A DNA stretch of 64,000 bases from positions 868,001 through 932,000 of the forward strand of contig OZ252015.1 of assembly GCA_965247525.1 (NCBI GenBank). Reading direction: 5' to 3'. The DNA comes from JAZKID01 sp965247525. Its GTDB lineage: Bacteria > Pseudomonadota > Alphaproteobacteria > Rhizobiales > UBA4765. The translations under genes and the position numbers were made by a program. Positions 8,953-18,472 of the stretch are shown here, in pieces. The notes under the pieces were generated by a model. The model was not told where the DNA came from, did not search any database, and worked only from the letters and a program-made list of their open reading frames with translations. Numbering within the stretch: the first letter of the stretch is position 1; each line of letters opens with the position of its first letter.

Positions 8953-8971
8953 GCCCCCGACTGAAGGGGGC
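8953..8971 (-). promoter_or_regulatory. GC-rich stem-loop in the rpmH leader
   Basis: Arms GCCCCC and GGGGGC (8953-8958 and 8966-8971) surround a seven-base loop. On the minus strand the hairpin is followed by a T-rich run (TTTCTTATTT) about 25 bases before the rpmH ATG, so in that direction it looks like an intrinsic terminator or attenuator in the rpmH leader. It could also end transcripts arriving from upstream, although the gene at 9087 diverges. The role is inferred from shape only. Confidence 0.5.
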
Positions 8972-9086
8972 GTGAAATCTGCTGTGGTTATAACGCCCCG
9001 CACAAAAAACGTCAATCTTTTCTAAAAAGCCAACCATCTAAAGGGTTTAGCTTGCGCGTTATAGAAAAGCGCTTACAATTCACCTT

Positions 9087-10499
9087 ATGTCCGAGGAAAA
9101 GCCGCGCACCAGTCTGAGCATTAAACTCCTTGGATTTACCGTGCTTTTCGGTCTTTTGGCGCAGATGCTGATCTTTTTCCCGTCTTTGGCCGATTTCCGT
9201 ACAAACTGGCTGGAAGACAAGCTTGCCTCCGCCCGCACCGCAGCGCTTGTTTTTGAGGCCGCACCCGATAACACCGTCAAGGCCGAAGTGACACAAAGGC
9301 TGCTGCGCTATGTCGGCGCCCTCAGCATAGCGATCAAAAAAGGTGATAGCCGCGAACTGCTGGCGTCTTGGTATGATTTGCGCGTGATCGACGTCAGCTA
9401 TGATCTTCGCAACGAATCCGCACCGCGCGCCATGCTCGCGGCCCTCCAGGCGTGGTTGCCCGGTGAGGAGCGCATCCTGCAAGTCATTGGCCCTGCCCCG
9501 CTGGGCGCTGAATTTGTCGAACTGGTGGTGCCCGAAGGTGAGCTGAAAACCGCCATCCGCACCTACTCGCTGCGCCTCTTTGCATTATCGCTATTCATTT
9601 CCGTCATCACAGCCGGACTTCTTTACATCGTTCTCAACACGTTTTTCGTCCGGCCTTTAAAAGCGCTCAGCGAAAACATGTCGCGCTTTCGCGACCATCC
9701 TGAAAACCCGTCAAACATTATTGCGCCGACAACACGGCGCGATGAAATTGGGCAGGTGCAGGACACGCTTAAAGACATGCAAAATGATATCCAGAATGCA
9801 TTGCGGCAAAAAACCCATCTTGCCGCGCTTGGCCTCGCCGTTGCCAAAATCAACCACGACCTGCGTAACATTTTGACGCCTGTGCAGCTTTTCGCTGACC
9901 GGCTGGCAACCTTGCCTGACCCTGATGTGCAGCGTTTCATGCCAAAAATTCTCAACGCGCTCGATCGCGCGGTATCGATGTGCCAGAACACGTTGGCCTA
10001 TGGACGTGCGACAGAGCCTGCACCGCGCCGCCAAAATTTCAATCTGCATAAGCTTGTCGATGACATGGCCGAACTGCTCGATGTCAGTGACGCTGTGCTG
10101 CAAAATGCAGTTCCCCGCGATCTTGTTCTCAAAGCTGACCCTGACCAGATTTACCGCGTTCTTTTAAATCTTGTCCGCAACGGCTTGCAGGCTTGTGGCC
10201 AGAAGCTGAAAATACCGGAAGCGCCGCAAGAGTGCGTGCGTATTTGTGCCAAGCATGAAGCTGGTATGACGTTGATCGAAGTGTCTGATACCGGACCTGG
10301 CATTCCGCCAACGCAGCGAAAAAAACTGTTTCAGCCGTTTGCGATTTCAAGTGAAAGTGGCGGCTCTGGCCTTGGCCTTGCCATTGCTGCCGAGCTGATA
10401 CGGGGACATGGCGGCACGATTGAATTGCTTGAAAGCGTTGAAGGCGCGCATTTCATGATTCACCTGCCAGATGAGGCAAATACAGCGCTCCCCGCTTAA
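9087..10499 (+). CDS. Sensor histidine kinase with HAMP domain
   Basis: A 470-residue membrane kinase. Transmembrane segments lie near residues 12-32 and 163-183 with a periplasmic sensor domain of about 130 residues between them. HAMP follows (about 183-238), then a dimerisation domain with the likely phospho-acceptor H257 in INHDLRNILTP, and an ATPase domain with N box LVRNGLQACG, G1 DTGPGIP and G2 GGSGLGLAIA. The motif after the histidine (HDLRN) departs from the common HELRTP. No response regulator is adjacent, so its partner is elsewhere. It is divergent from rpmH and stands alone before the ABC genes. Confidence 0.88.
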   Translation: MSEEKPRTSLSIKLLGFTVLFGLLAQMLIFFPSLADFRTNWLEDKLASARTAALVFEAAPDNTVKAEVTQRLLRYVGALSIAIKKGDSRELLASWYDLRVIDVSYDLRNESAPRAMLAALQAWLPGEERILQVIGPAPLGAEFVELVVPEGELKTAIRTYSLRLFALSLFISVITAGLLYIVLNTFFVRPLKALSENMSRFRDHPENPSNIIAPTTRRDEIGQVQDTLKDMQNDIQNALRQKTHLAALGLAVAKINHDLRNILTPVQLFADRLATLPDPDVQRFMPKILNALDRAVSMCQNTLAYGRATEPAPRRQNFNLHKLVDDMAELLDVSDAVLQNAVPRDLVLKADPDQIYRVLLNLVRNGLQACGQKLKIPEAPQECVRICAKHEAGMTLIEVSDTGPGIPPTQRKKLFQPFAISSESGGSGLGLAIAAELIRGHGGTIELLESVEGAHFMIHLPDEANTALPA

Positions 10500-10595
10500 T
10501 TGCGGAGAGTTCCTAAAATAGCGCTGGTTTAAACATCCATATCAAAATACAAAGCGACACACCTGTCGCCGACGGGCTTTGAATGGACTTTTGAA

Positions 10596-12602
10596 ATGCC
10601 CCCTCCCGATGCCCCTGATGACGCAAAAAACGCGGTGCAAAACGCTGATGAAACACAAACGCCAGAGACGCTTGATCAGGCCATAGAAGCATCGGAACAT
10701 CTCGATGATGTCGCGGCCCAGCAGGCGGCAGATCAAAAAGCGGACGATGATATTTCAAGTTTGAACGATGAAGAGCGTAAATCGCTTGAAAAGAAACTGC
10801 TCCTTCGCCGCTTCCTGTCGTCCGCAAAAGGGTTTTGGAAAAGCGATGGCGACCGTCGGTCGTGGATTTTAAGCGCAAGCCTTATTCTGTTTATTTTGCT
10901 GACACTTGGCGCGCAGTACGGCATCAATCTTTGGAACCGCTATATTTTTGATGCGCTGGAGAAAAAAGATTCAGCGACGGTTCTTCACTTGTCGGCGATT
11001 TTTCTTCCCCTTGCCGTCACCACCGTAATTTTTGGCGTTGTTAATGTCTATGTGCGCATGTCCTTGCAGCGGCGCTGGCGCGCATGGATGACTGACAATA
11101 TTCTGACACGCTGGCTCTCCAATGGCCATTACTACCAGCTCAACCTCATTAGCGGCGACCATGAAAATCCCGAATACCGCATCGCTGAAGACATGCGTAT
11201 TGCAACGGATGCGCCGGTCGATTTCGTACACGGGCTTCTGACGGCCTCATTGTCGGCCATCACCTTCATCGCTGTACTCTGGACGCTTGGCGGCGCGCTG
11301 ACTGTCACTGTCGGCGGCGTGACATTGAACATCCCTGGCTTTCTTGTGATTGCGGCCATCCTATACGCTTTGATTGCCAGCGGTTTGATGCTGCGTGTCG
11401 GGCGGCGCTTTGTGTCGGTCTCCGAATCCAAAAATCGTGCCGAGGCCGATTTTCGCTACCAGTTGACCCGTGTGCGTGAAAACGGCGAAAGCATCGCCCT
11501 TCTGGGCGGCGAGGATGAAGAGCGCGCTGGCGTCAACCGCTCTTTTGTCGGCGTGCTGGTGCAGTGGCGTGATCTTTGCAAACAGTTCATGGCGACCTCG
11601 ACCGTGTCGCAGGCCAGCAGTGTGATTGCACCGGTCATCCCCATTATTTTGGCAGCACCGAAATATCTCTCCGGTGACCTGACATTGGGACAGCTGATGC
11701 AGGCCGCCTCCGCCTTCTCCATCGTGCAAGGGGCGTTTGGCTGGCTGGTCGACAACTATCCGCGCCTTGCCGACTGGAACGCGTCCGCACGCCGCGTGGC
11801 CTCGCTGATGGTCTCGCTCGATGCCCTGGAACAGGCCGAGCAAAGCGACAATGTGAACCGTATCCGCCGCGAAGAAGGCGACGGGGCAGCTTTGACACTC
11901 AGCAATCTTAGTGTCGCGCTCGATGATGGAACTGCCGTTGTCGACCAGACGGAAGTTTCGATTCTGAAAGGCGAGCGTGTTTTGATTGCCGGCGAATCTG
12001 GCACAGGGAAAAGTACGCTGGTGCGCGCAATCGCCGGTCTTTGGCCGTGGGGCAATGGCTTCGTCCGCGTGCAGAAAGGTGCAAAACTTTTTCTTCTTCC
12101 ACAACGACCCTACGTGCCGACAGGCAGCTTGCGCCGCGCCGCGGCCTATCCCGGCGCTGTTGATGATTTCAGCATTGAAAATATTGCCGAAGCCCTGAAG
12201 CAGGTCGGCCTTGCACAGCTCGTTGAACGTATTGAAGAAGAATCGGCCTGGGACCAGACCTTGTCTGGTGGTGAAAAACAGCGCCTGACAATGGCGCGCG
12301 TGTTGCTGCATAAGCCAGACATCATCGTCATGGACGAGGCGACATCTGCGCTCGATCCGCACAGTCAAGATTTGATGATGGAAATTTTGTCGAACGAGCT
12401 TGCCGATTCAACCATTGTCAGCGTTGGCCATCGGCCGGAACTCGAGCGTTTTCACAGCCGCAAGCTGATTTTGGAACGCCGCAGCGGCGGGGCAAAGCTT
12501 GTGAATGATATCCTGCTTGTGCCGCGAGCCAACAATGAGGGATTGATCCGCAAATTTATTAAACGGGCCAAGAAATCGCGGGAAAAAGCATCGTCGCACT
12601 AA
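10596..12602 (+). CDS. SbmA/BacA-like ABC transporter, fused permease and ATPase
   Basis: A 668-residue fused half-transporter of the ABC_membrane_2 (SbmA/BacA, YddA) family, with an acidic N-terminal stretch of about 75 residues rich in Asp/Glu/Gln. The membrane domain contains the family segment RRWRAWMTDNILTRWLSNG and YQLNLISGDHENPEYRIAED. The ATPase has Walker A GESGTGKST, signature LSGGEKQR and Walker B IIVMDEATSALDP. Relatives import peptides or cobalamin, or act on very-long-chain fatty acid lipid A; the substrate here is unknown. It ends 11 bases before the next ABC gene, so both are probably in one transcript. Confidence 0.9.
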   Translation: MPPPDAPDDAKNAVQNADETQTPETLDQAIEASEHLDDVAAQQAADQKADDDISSLNDEERKSLEKKLLLRRFLSSAKGFWKSDGDRRSWILSASLILFILLTLGAQYGINLWNRYIFDALEKKDSATVLHLSAIFLPLAVTTVIFGVVNVYVRMSLQRRWRAWMTDNILTRWLSNGHYYQLNLISGDHENPEYRIAEDMRIATDAPVDFVHGLLTASLSAITFIAVLWTLGGALTVTVGGVTLNIPGFLVIAAILYALIASGLMLRVGRRFVSVSESKNRAEADFRYQLTRVRENGESIALLGGEDEERAGVNRSFVGVLVQWRDLCKQFMATSTVSQASSVIAPVIPIILAAPKYLSGDLTLGQLMQAASAFSIVQGAFGWLVDNYPRLADWNASARRVASLMVSLDALEQAEQSDNVNRIRREEGDGAALTLSNLSVALDDGTAVVDQTEVSILKGERVLIAGESGTGKSTLVRAIAGLWPWGNGFVRVQKGAKLFLLPQRPYVPTGSLRRAAAYPGAVDDFSIENIAEALKQVGLAQLVERIEEESAWDQTLSGGEKQRLTMARVLLHKPDIIVMDEATSALDPHSQDLMMEILSNELADSTIVSVGHRPELERFHSRKLILERRSGGAKLVNDILLVPRANNEGLIRKFIKRAKKSREKASSH

Positions 12603-12613
12603 CGGGTAGGCAA

Positions 12614-14392
12614 ATGGATCTCGTCAGACTTTATATTCGTGTCCTTCGCCTGCTCCGCTCCAATGCGCGGCTTGCCTGGACATTGACCATCGGCAATCTT
12701 GCACTTGCTGGCGCACATTTTGCTGAGCCTGTTCTTCTTGGCAAAGTGATCGACACATTGTCGTCGGCGCTGCCGGGACTGGCCAATTATCATCTGCTCA
12801 CGCAGCTGTTGATCGCATGGGGCTTGTTCGGCGTTTTCAATATCATTTGCGGAACGCTGGTTGCCTTATATGCCGACCGGCTCTCGCACACCCGCCGCCA
12901 CGGCGTCCTGTCTGAATATTATGAGCATGTGCTGGGTTTGCCGCAAAGCTTCCATGGCGACGTTCATTCCGGCCGTTTGATGAAAGTCATGCTGCAAGGA
13001 ACGGATTCGCTCTGGGGATTGTGGATCGGGTTTTTCCGCGAGCACTTACAAAGTTTTTCTTCGTTTTTCATCATGCTGCCGTTGACCTTGTTCATGAACT
13101 GGCGGCTTGCCATTCTCCTGATCGTGCTGTGCGTGGTTTTTGCTTCTGTCACCTCTTTTGTGATGCGCAAGACCGAAGGCCTGCAAAAGCTGGTTGAAGA
13201 CAGCTATTCCGAACTTGCCGAGCGCGCCTCCGATACACTTGGCAATATTCCGCTCGTCCATAGTTTTGTCCGCATTGAAGCTGAGGTCCGCGGTCTTCGC
13301 TCCGTCATCGACAAACTGCTTGCCGCGCAAATTCCAGTTTTGTCTTGGTGGGCCGTTGTCTCTGTGCTGACGCGCGCTTCAACCACGCTGACGGTTTTAT
13401 GCATTATTGGTGTTGGCGCGTGGCTGCATTCAAAAGCACAGGCGAGCGTGGGCGAAATTGTTACCTTTATGAGCCTGTCGACCATGTTGATTGACAGGCT
13501 TCAAAACACGGTCAATTTCGTCAACCGTATTTTCCTCGAAGCGCCGCGCCTTCGCCAGTTTTTCGAAGTGATGGACACGCATCCGGCGATCAAGGACGCT
13601 GCCGATGCCGTTGAGCTCGACCATGCGCGCGGCGAAGTTGCTTTCGAAAATGTGACCTTCAAATACGCTGATAAAAGCCCGGCTATCGACGAGCTGTCAT
13701 TCAATGTTCGCCACGGCGAAGTGATTGCGCTGGTCGGCGCAACGGGGGCCGGCAAATCAACGGCAATGTCATTGCTTTACCGCACATTCGATCCGCAACA
13801 TGGCGCCATCACCATTGATGGCATCGATATCCGCAATATCAAGCTCACGTCGCTGCGCCGCAATATCGGCGTGGTGTTTCAGGAAGGCATGCTGTTCAAC
13901 CGGACCATTGCCGACAATCTGCGTGTCGGCAAACCAGACGCCACACTTGATGATCTGCGTGATGCCGCACGGCGGGCGCAGGCGCTTGATTTTATCGAAC
14001 GCGCGCCAGACCAGTTTGAATCGCGCGTTGGCGAGCGTGGCCGCGCGCTGTCGGGCGGCGAGCGTCAAAGGCTTTCAATCGCCCGTGCCCTTCTGAAAAA
14101 CCCGCCGATCCTTATTCTTGACGAGGCAACATCCGCGCTCGACACCCGCACTGAATTATTGCTTCAGGACGCCCTGAAAGAGGTCATGCAGGGGCGAACG
14201 ACATTTGTCATCGCACATCGCCTCTCAACCATTCGCGATGCCGACCGTGTTCTCGTGTTTGCCGCAGGCAAGCTTGTCGAACACGGCACATTCGATGAGC
14301 TTGTCGCGCAAAACGGCGTGCTGGCGGAACTGGCGCGGTCGCAATCGCTGGGCGGCAAAAAAACGGAAGCTGTTATTCCGCAAGACGTTTGA
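12614..14392 (+). CDS. ndvA: ABC exporter, cyclic beta-glucan exporter (NdvA/ChvA) type
   Basis: A 592-residue fused exporter: six-helix type I membrane domain (about 20-310), then an ATPase with Walker A GATGAGKST, Q-loop region NIGVVFQEGMLFNRT, signature ALSGGERQRLS, Walker B ILILDEATSALD and H-loop FVIAHRLST. The opening MDLVRLYIRVLRLL and FAEPVLLGKVIDTLS are typical of NdvA/ChvA, which exports cyclic beta-1,2-glucan to the periplasm. No glucan synthase is in view, so the glucan role rests on family resemblance. It follows the SbmA-like gene directly. Confidence 0.82.
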   Translation: MDLVRLYIRVLRLLRSNARLAWTLTIGNLALAGAHFAEPVLLGKVIDTLSSALPGLANYHLLTQLLIAWGLFGVFNIICGTLVALYADRLSHTRRHGVLSEYYEHVLGLPQSFHGDVHSGRLMKVMLQGTDSLWGLWIGFFREHLQSFSSFFIMLPLTLFMNWRLAILLIVLCVVFASVTSFVMRKTEGLQKLVEDSYSELAERASDTLGNIPLVHSFVRIEAEVRGLRSVIDKLLAAQIPVLSWWAVVSVLTRASTTLTVLCIIGVGAWLHSKAQASVGEIVTFMSLSTMLIDRLQNTVNFVNRIFLEAPRLRQFFEVMDTHPAIKDAADAVELDHARGEVAFENVTFKYADKSPAIDELSFNVRHGEVIALVGATGAGKSTAMSLLYRTFDPQHGAITIDGIDIRNIKLTSLRRNIGVVFQEGMLFNRTIADNLRVGKPDATLDDLRDAARRAQALDFIERAPDQFESRVGERGRALSGGERQRLSIARALLKNPPILILDEATSALDTRTELLLQDALKEVMQGRTTFVIAHRLSTIRDADRVLVFAAGKLVEHGTFDELVAQNGVLAELARSQSLGGKKTEAVIPQDV

Positions 14393-14407
14393 TAGCTGGA
14401 AAAAAAT

Positions 14408-14499
14408 TGGCGGAGACGGTGAGATTCGAACTCACGAGACCCTTTTGGGGGCCTGCCCATTTAGCAAACGGGTGCCTTCAGCCTCTCGGCCACGTCTCC
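14408..14499 (-). tRNA. tRNA-Ser (anticodon GCU)
   Basis: On the minus strand a 92-base class II tRNA starts GGAGACG at 14499 and ends CGTCTCC-G-CCA at 14408, with the CCA encoded. The anticodon stem is CCCGT/ATGGG around TTGCTAA (reading GCT), the T arm has GTTCGAATC, and the long variable arm expected of a serine tRNA is present. It reads AGC/AGU serine codons. Confidence 0.96.
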
Positions 14500-14659
14500 G
14501 CATTTTTTTAGCTTTAATTCCAACAACCCGCTTGAAGGCCGCCAGATGACCGCTTGTGCAAGACCGCGCCCTTTTGGCCGCATCCATGCCCAAACAGGCA
14601 AAGATAGGCCTACAATCGTTCAAGGGATCGATCAAGAGCCTAAGATGTTGATCTGGCGC

Positions 14660-16117
14660 TTAGGCCTGCGCCTGGTAGGCTGCGGCACCTTTGCGGATCA
14701 TTGTTCCCCAGCTTTTTTTGCCGCGCGCATACTCCCACCAGCCCACAATTCGCCAATAGGTGTTGAGCTGCCGGTAGCCGAAATTTTCAACGACAGCGAT
14801 AAATGCCAGCTGCAAAACGTCTCTGGTGCGAGTGGAGCGAGAGATTGCCGCCTCTTCCAGGATCAGCGTGCAAATTGTCAGATTGATGCCCAGCAGGAAA
14901 AAGACAGCAACAAATGCAAACATGAAATTGTAATTCAGCGAACCTGTCAGCCACATGATCGGCAGCAAAACATAACCAACAAGCTCCGCAATCGGGCCGA
15001 TCACATCTGTGACGAAATTGATCGGCATCAGAACCATGCCGATGCGGCCGTAGCGGGGGTTAAGAAGCATGTCCGAATGCCGGAAAAACACTTCAACTGC
15101 ACCGCGCTGCCAGCGCTTGCGCTGGCCTGCCAATGTCTTGTAGTCGCTTGGCGCTTCCGTCCAGCACACGGGCTCAGGCGCGTAGCGCATGGCGTAAGCG
15201 CGCTTTTGCTGACGCATCATTTTGTGCATGTGCATGACAAGTTCGTAATCTTCACCGATCGATTTGGCGTTAAACCCGCCCGCCTCGATCGCGACGCTGC
15301 GCTTGAAAATGCCAAAGCCTCCGGAAATAATGCCAAGCATGCCGAGATTGCTCCAGGCAAGACGCCCGATGAGGAAGGAGCGGATATATTCAACGCATTG
15401 AACAAGCGCAAAGAAATTGGTCGGCAACCGCAGTTCCGTCACCTGCCCGCTTTTGACAGTGCAGCCATTGAGAACACGAATGGTGCCGCCAACGGCGATC
15501 ATTGTCGGGTCTTCGATGAAAGGCCTGACGCAGCTTAAAAGCGCATCGGCATCAAGAAAAGAATCGGCATCCATGATGCAGAAAAGCGCGTTGCGCGCAT
15601 AATTGATGCCTGCATTGCTGGCGTCCGCTTTGCCGTTGCCGTTGACCTTGTCGATGACGAACAGGTTCGGATGATTTGCTGCAGAATAAACTTGTTTGAC
15701 CGGTTGATGAAAAACCGCATTGCCGCAGGCGCGGTCAATCGGCTTTAGGTCGAAGGCGCGTTTGAGAACGTCAAGCGTGTCATCGGTCGACCCATCATTA
15801 ACGACGATGACCTCCATATCTGGATAGCGCAGCGACAAAACCGAGGTGATGTTCGAGGCAATACCGACGCCTTCATTAAAAGCTGGCACGATTACGCTAA
15901 TCGGCATGGTTTCGTTTGAGATCAACTGATGCCATGAACTTTCCGTATCGTCGACCGTTGTGCGCCGGATCAGCTCAAGCCAGGCAAATGGCAGCTGAAG
16001 AAGATAGACGCCGTTTTGAAACAGGCCGAACCCCATCAACGTCCAGAAAATGGGCGTTAAAAAAGGCCGGACAACGTCCATGACCGTGGCTGCGGTAAGC
16101 ATCAGTGATTGCATCAC
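14660..16117 (-). CDS. Family 2 glycosyltransferase, processive membrane type
   Basis: A 485-residue membrane glycosyltransferase of the BcsA/PgaC/YaiP kind. An N-terminal hydrophobic segment precedes the GT2 fold. It has the nucleotide-binding VIVVNDGSTDDT, the metal-binding CIMDADSFLDADAL, the catalytic-base region SIGEDYELVMH and the processivity motif QRKRWQRGAVE. Several C-terminal membrane helices follow. It probably polymerises and translocates an exopolysaccharide. It overlaps the HEAT protein gene by four bases and lies downstream of a YaiO-like outer membrane protein gene; in E. coli yaiO and the glycosyltransferase gene yaiP are also neighbours. An inverted repeat (GCCTAAG/CTTAGGC) spans the stop codon. 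Confidence 0.9.
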   Translation of the reverse strand: MMQSLMLTAATVMDVVRPFLTPIFWTLMGFGLFQNGVYLLQLPFAWLELIRRTTVDDTESSWHQLISNETMPISVIVPAFNEGVGIASNITSVLSLRYPDMEVIVVNDGSTDDTLDVLKRAFDLKPIDRACGNAVFHQPVKQVYSAANHPNLFVIDKVNGNGKADASNAGINYARNALFCIMDADSFLDADALLSCVRPFIEDPTMIAVGGTIRVLNGCTVKSGQVTELRLPTNFFALVQCVEYIRSFLIGRLAWSNLGMLGIISGGFGIFKRSVAIEAGGFNAKSIGEDYELVMHMHKMMRQQKRAYAMRYAPEPVCWTEAPSDYKTLAGQRKRWQRGAVEVFFRHSDMLLNPRYGRIGMVLMPINFVTDVIGPIAELVGYVLLPIMWLTGSLNYNFMFAFVAVFFLLGINLTICTLILEEAAISRSTRTRDVLQLAFIAVVENFGYRQLNTYWRIVGWWEYARGKKSWGTMIRKGAAAYQAQA

Positions 16118-17193
16118 GCAACCTTGTGCTCTTTTAACACCTGCGTTGCGATTTCACTGGCACGACCTTGACCGCTGCTTGCAAGCTGCAGCATGGCAAT
16201 GCCGCTGTCGCCGAAACGCAGAAGCGAGTCGGCTGAGAAAAAGCGCACCCACCAGCTGTCATCATCAAGATGGTGTAGCAATGGCGATATAACGCTTGGT
16301 TTTTGTAAGTTGCCAAGCGCGCGCGCCGCTGCAGCACGCACATCTTGGTTGTCGTCCGACAAAAGCCCAAGAACGGTTTCTGTCGCGCGAAGATCACCGA
16401 ATGCACCAAGCGAGTTGGCCGCTTCAGCCCGCATTTGCGGGCTTGGATCCTTGCAAGCTGTCAAACATACTGGAAGGGCTTCCAATGAGCCGATCGCCGC
16501 GAGTGTTTTCAAGCATGCCAAACGCACCTGTTCCGTGGCATCGCTGCTTGCAAGCTCAATCAGCGAAGGAACTGCGTTTGTTCCGAGTTTTTCAAGAACG
16601 TCGGCCAGCATGATTGCGTTTGCGGCGCCCGAATTGGACAGGCTCTGCACAATTGCATCAATGTTTTTGTTGCCGTCTGCTGCCATGCCGCGAAGCGCTG
16701 CAAGTTGGACATAAAGATCGGGCGATTCAGCGTAACGCAGCAACACATCACGCGAGGCATCATCAGGGAAATAGCTGAGCAGTGTCAGCGCGACAATGCG
16801 CTTACCGCGCGTGCCCGAGGCAGCAACTTTGTGCAAATAGGCTGTCATGCCCCAGCAGCGCAAGATTTCAACAACGCGTTTCATTTCCTGCCCGCGCGTG
16901 GTGCGCAAAATATCAGCCGCGATCGAAGCTGCAATTGGCTTGTCATGCGACTGCAATACCGGCAGGCTCTCTTTAATGACAGGCAAGCTTGCATAAAGTG
17001 CGCCATAGAACACGCGGCTTAGCACTTTGCGGCGCTCTGCATCACGCACTTCACGCTTTGTGCGTAAAACGCGTCTCACCAGTACGACGCCGAGCAGCGC
17101 AAACGAAAGCGCGCAGAGCGCAAGCGCCCCGTTCCAGAGCGCAAGAGCGAAAAAAGTTTCAGAAGCGGACGCTAAAGGACGCATTGATGACAT
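16114..17193 (-). CDS. Membrane-anchored HEAT-repeat protein
   Basis: About 359 residues: one N-terminal membrane helix (ALALWNGALALCALSFALLGVV, over about 22 residues) followed by a cytoplasmic solenoid of HEAT/PBS-lyase-like repeats, for example DPSPQMRAEAANSLGAFGD and NQDVRAAAARALGNL. The frame is open to 17343 inside the upstream gene; I prefer the ATG at 17193 or the one at 17184, the latter with TTAGG about ten bases upstream. Both overlap the YaiO-like gene slightly. HEAT solenoids of this type usually act as scaffolds; here it may bridge the glycosyltransferase and outer membrane partner or a regulator. That function is inferred from the operon only. Confidence 0.8.
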   Translation of the reverse strand: MSSMRPLASASETFFALALWNGALALCALSFALLGVVLVRRVLRTKREVRDAERRKVLSRVFYGALYASLPVIKESLPVLQSHDKPIAASIAADILRTTRGQEMKRVVEILRCWGMTAYLHKVAASGTRGKRIVALTLLSYFPDDASRDVLLRYAESPDLYVQLAALRGMAADGNKNIDAIVQSLSNSGAANAIMLADVLEKLGTNAVPSLIELASSDATEQVRLACLKTLAAIGSLEALPVCLTACKDPSPQMRAEAANSLGAFGDLRATETVLGLLSDDNQDVRAAAARALGNLQKPSVISPLLHHLDDDSWWVRFFSADSLLRFGDSGIAMLQLASSGQGRASEIATQVLKEHKVA

Positions 17194-18472
17194 GCCTAAT
17201 GTAAGAGTTATCACGATCTTCGTGGGCGTAGCCGACACGCACAGTGCGCGCATCGTCAATGGCATAAGCCAGTCCGCCAAAATAGCTGCGCGTTGAAACC
17301 GTGATACCGGATTCAGTTTCAGGCGCGTCGGACAGGCCGGCATAAAAAGTCAACTGATCTGTAATGCCGCCATCGAGGCGTGCTTCCCAGCCATATGTTG
17401 GTGTTGTGTTGTCATGGACAATCGAAATCAATTTTCCCGAGACGGCCCAATTGTTCCCAAGCTCTAGCCGTGCGCCGGGCTTCAACGTGCCGACATGGAC
17501 AAAGCCGTAATCGGAGTAAAGACTGTCGAATGTAAACCAGAGCGGCGTCGCAAGCTGGGTCTTGTCCAAAACCTCGGCGCTAAAACCACCAAGAATTTGA
17601 TAGTCAGGTCTGAAGTCTGAATCTGGCGCCACGGTTGCATAAAGATAGCCATAGGCCGAGCGTGAAAATTTCTGATCTATGCCGATTTCATATTGCGCAT
17701 CGCTGTTTGAAAACTGCTCATAACGCGTGACGCTGGCATGAAGCGCTGTTGTTCCATTGTCAAGAAAATGCGTGAGCTGCAGGAATTCCTGATTCCATGC
17801 TGCCTGCGGCACGCGTTCAAAACTGCTGTATTCATAACCCGCATCAACCTGCCATTTAAAAGGCGGCGGCTCTGATGGTGCTTGCTGTTGCACGATTGAA
17901 AGCTGCGGCTTTTCGCGCTCATTTCGCGATGTCGGGTTTGACAGTGCAATTGTCTGCTCGTGCTTTTGTGGCTTTGCTTTGGCATTCTGCGCGACCTGAA
18001 CGGGGTTTTTTTGAGCCTTATGGACACGCTCCAAACCATCCCTCGCATCGGCATATTGAGGATGTGCCTTCAATATTTTCTGAAAAAGTTTTTCTGCGGC
18101 GGCGTACTCTTTGTTATAATAAAAGAGGCTTGCGCGCAGCAGCATCAAATCGGCATTTGCATTTTGGCTTGCGTCAATCTTATCCAACTTTTCTTGCGCA
18201 GCTGCATTGCGCCCTTGCCATATCAGTGTTCGCGCGATTGCAAGCTTGATATCGACATCGTGCGGCGATAAAATTTCCGCTTTGTTGAGGTTTTTTAAAG
18301 CGGAATCATATTTTTTGTGTTTTGCCAAAGCGACGCCCTGCGCAAAAAGCGCGCTTGCGCTTTCTCTTGCAAAAACAGGTCTATTTAGCGAAACAGCAAA
18401 AAAAGCAAGAAAAGCGAACTGAAAGAAAATCAGGCTACTTTTTGTTTTTTTGCCTTGAGATGACGTAGGCAT
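17159..18472 (-). CDS. TPR plus YaiO-type outer membrane beta-barrel protein
   Basis: A 437-residue exported protein. A signal segment (about 1-35, ending before ARESAS) is followed by TPR repeats (about 38-150, for example LFAQGVALAKHKKYDSALK and YYNKEYAAAEKLFQKI), a charged linker, and a C-terminal YaiO-family beta-barrel of alternating aromatic strands ending in FSVRF with the terminal Phe typical of outer membrane proteins. TPR-barrel proteins such as PgaA and BcsC export polysaccharide, so with the glycosyltransferase and HEAT protein it suggests an envelope-spanning secretion route. It overlaps the upstream regulator gene by 43 bases. Confidence 0.85.
   Translation of the reverse strand: MPTSSQGKKTKSSLIFFQFAFLAFFAVSLNRPVFARESASALFAQGVALAKHKKYDSALKNLNKAEILSPHDVDIKLAIARTLIWQGRNAAAQEKLDKIDASQNANADLMLLRASLFYYNKEYAAAEKLFQKILKAHPQYADARDGLERVHKAQKNPVQVAQNAKAKPQKHEQTIALSNPTSRNEREKPQLSIVQQQAPSEPPPFKWQVDAGYEYSSFERVPQAAWNQEFLQLTHFLDNGTTALHASVTRYEQFSNSDAQYEIGIDQKFSRSAYGYLYATVAPDSDFRPDYQILGGFSAEVLDKTQLATPLWFTFDSLYSDYGFVHVGTLKPGARLELGNNWAVSGKLISIVHDNTTPTYGWEARLDGGITDQLTFYAGLSDAPETESGITVSTRSYFGGLAYAIDDARTVRVGYAHEDRDNSYIRHVINASFSVRF

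Noticed and set aside
11361..12368. 335-codon open frame on the minus strand inside the SbmA-like gene
   Set aside because: It lies wholly antisense to a well-supported ABC protein with all motifs; its translation is rich in His, Arg and Cys and has no recognisable domain.
14546..15538. 330-codon open frame on the plus strand over the glycosyltransferase gene
   Set aside because: It is antisense to the GT2 gene with its conserved DADSFLDAD and QRKRW motifs; the composition is typical of a shadow frame.
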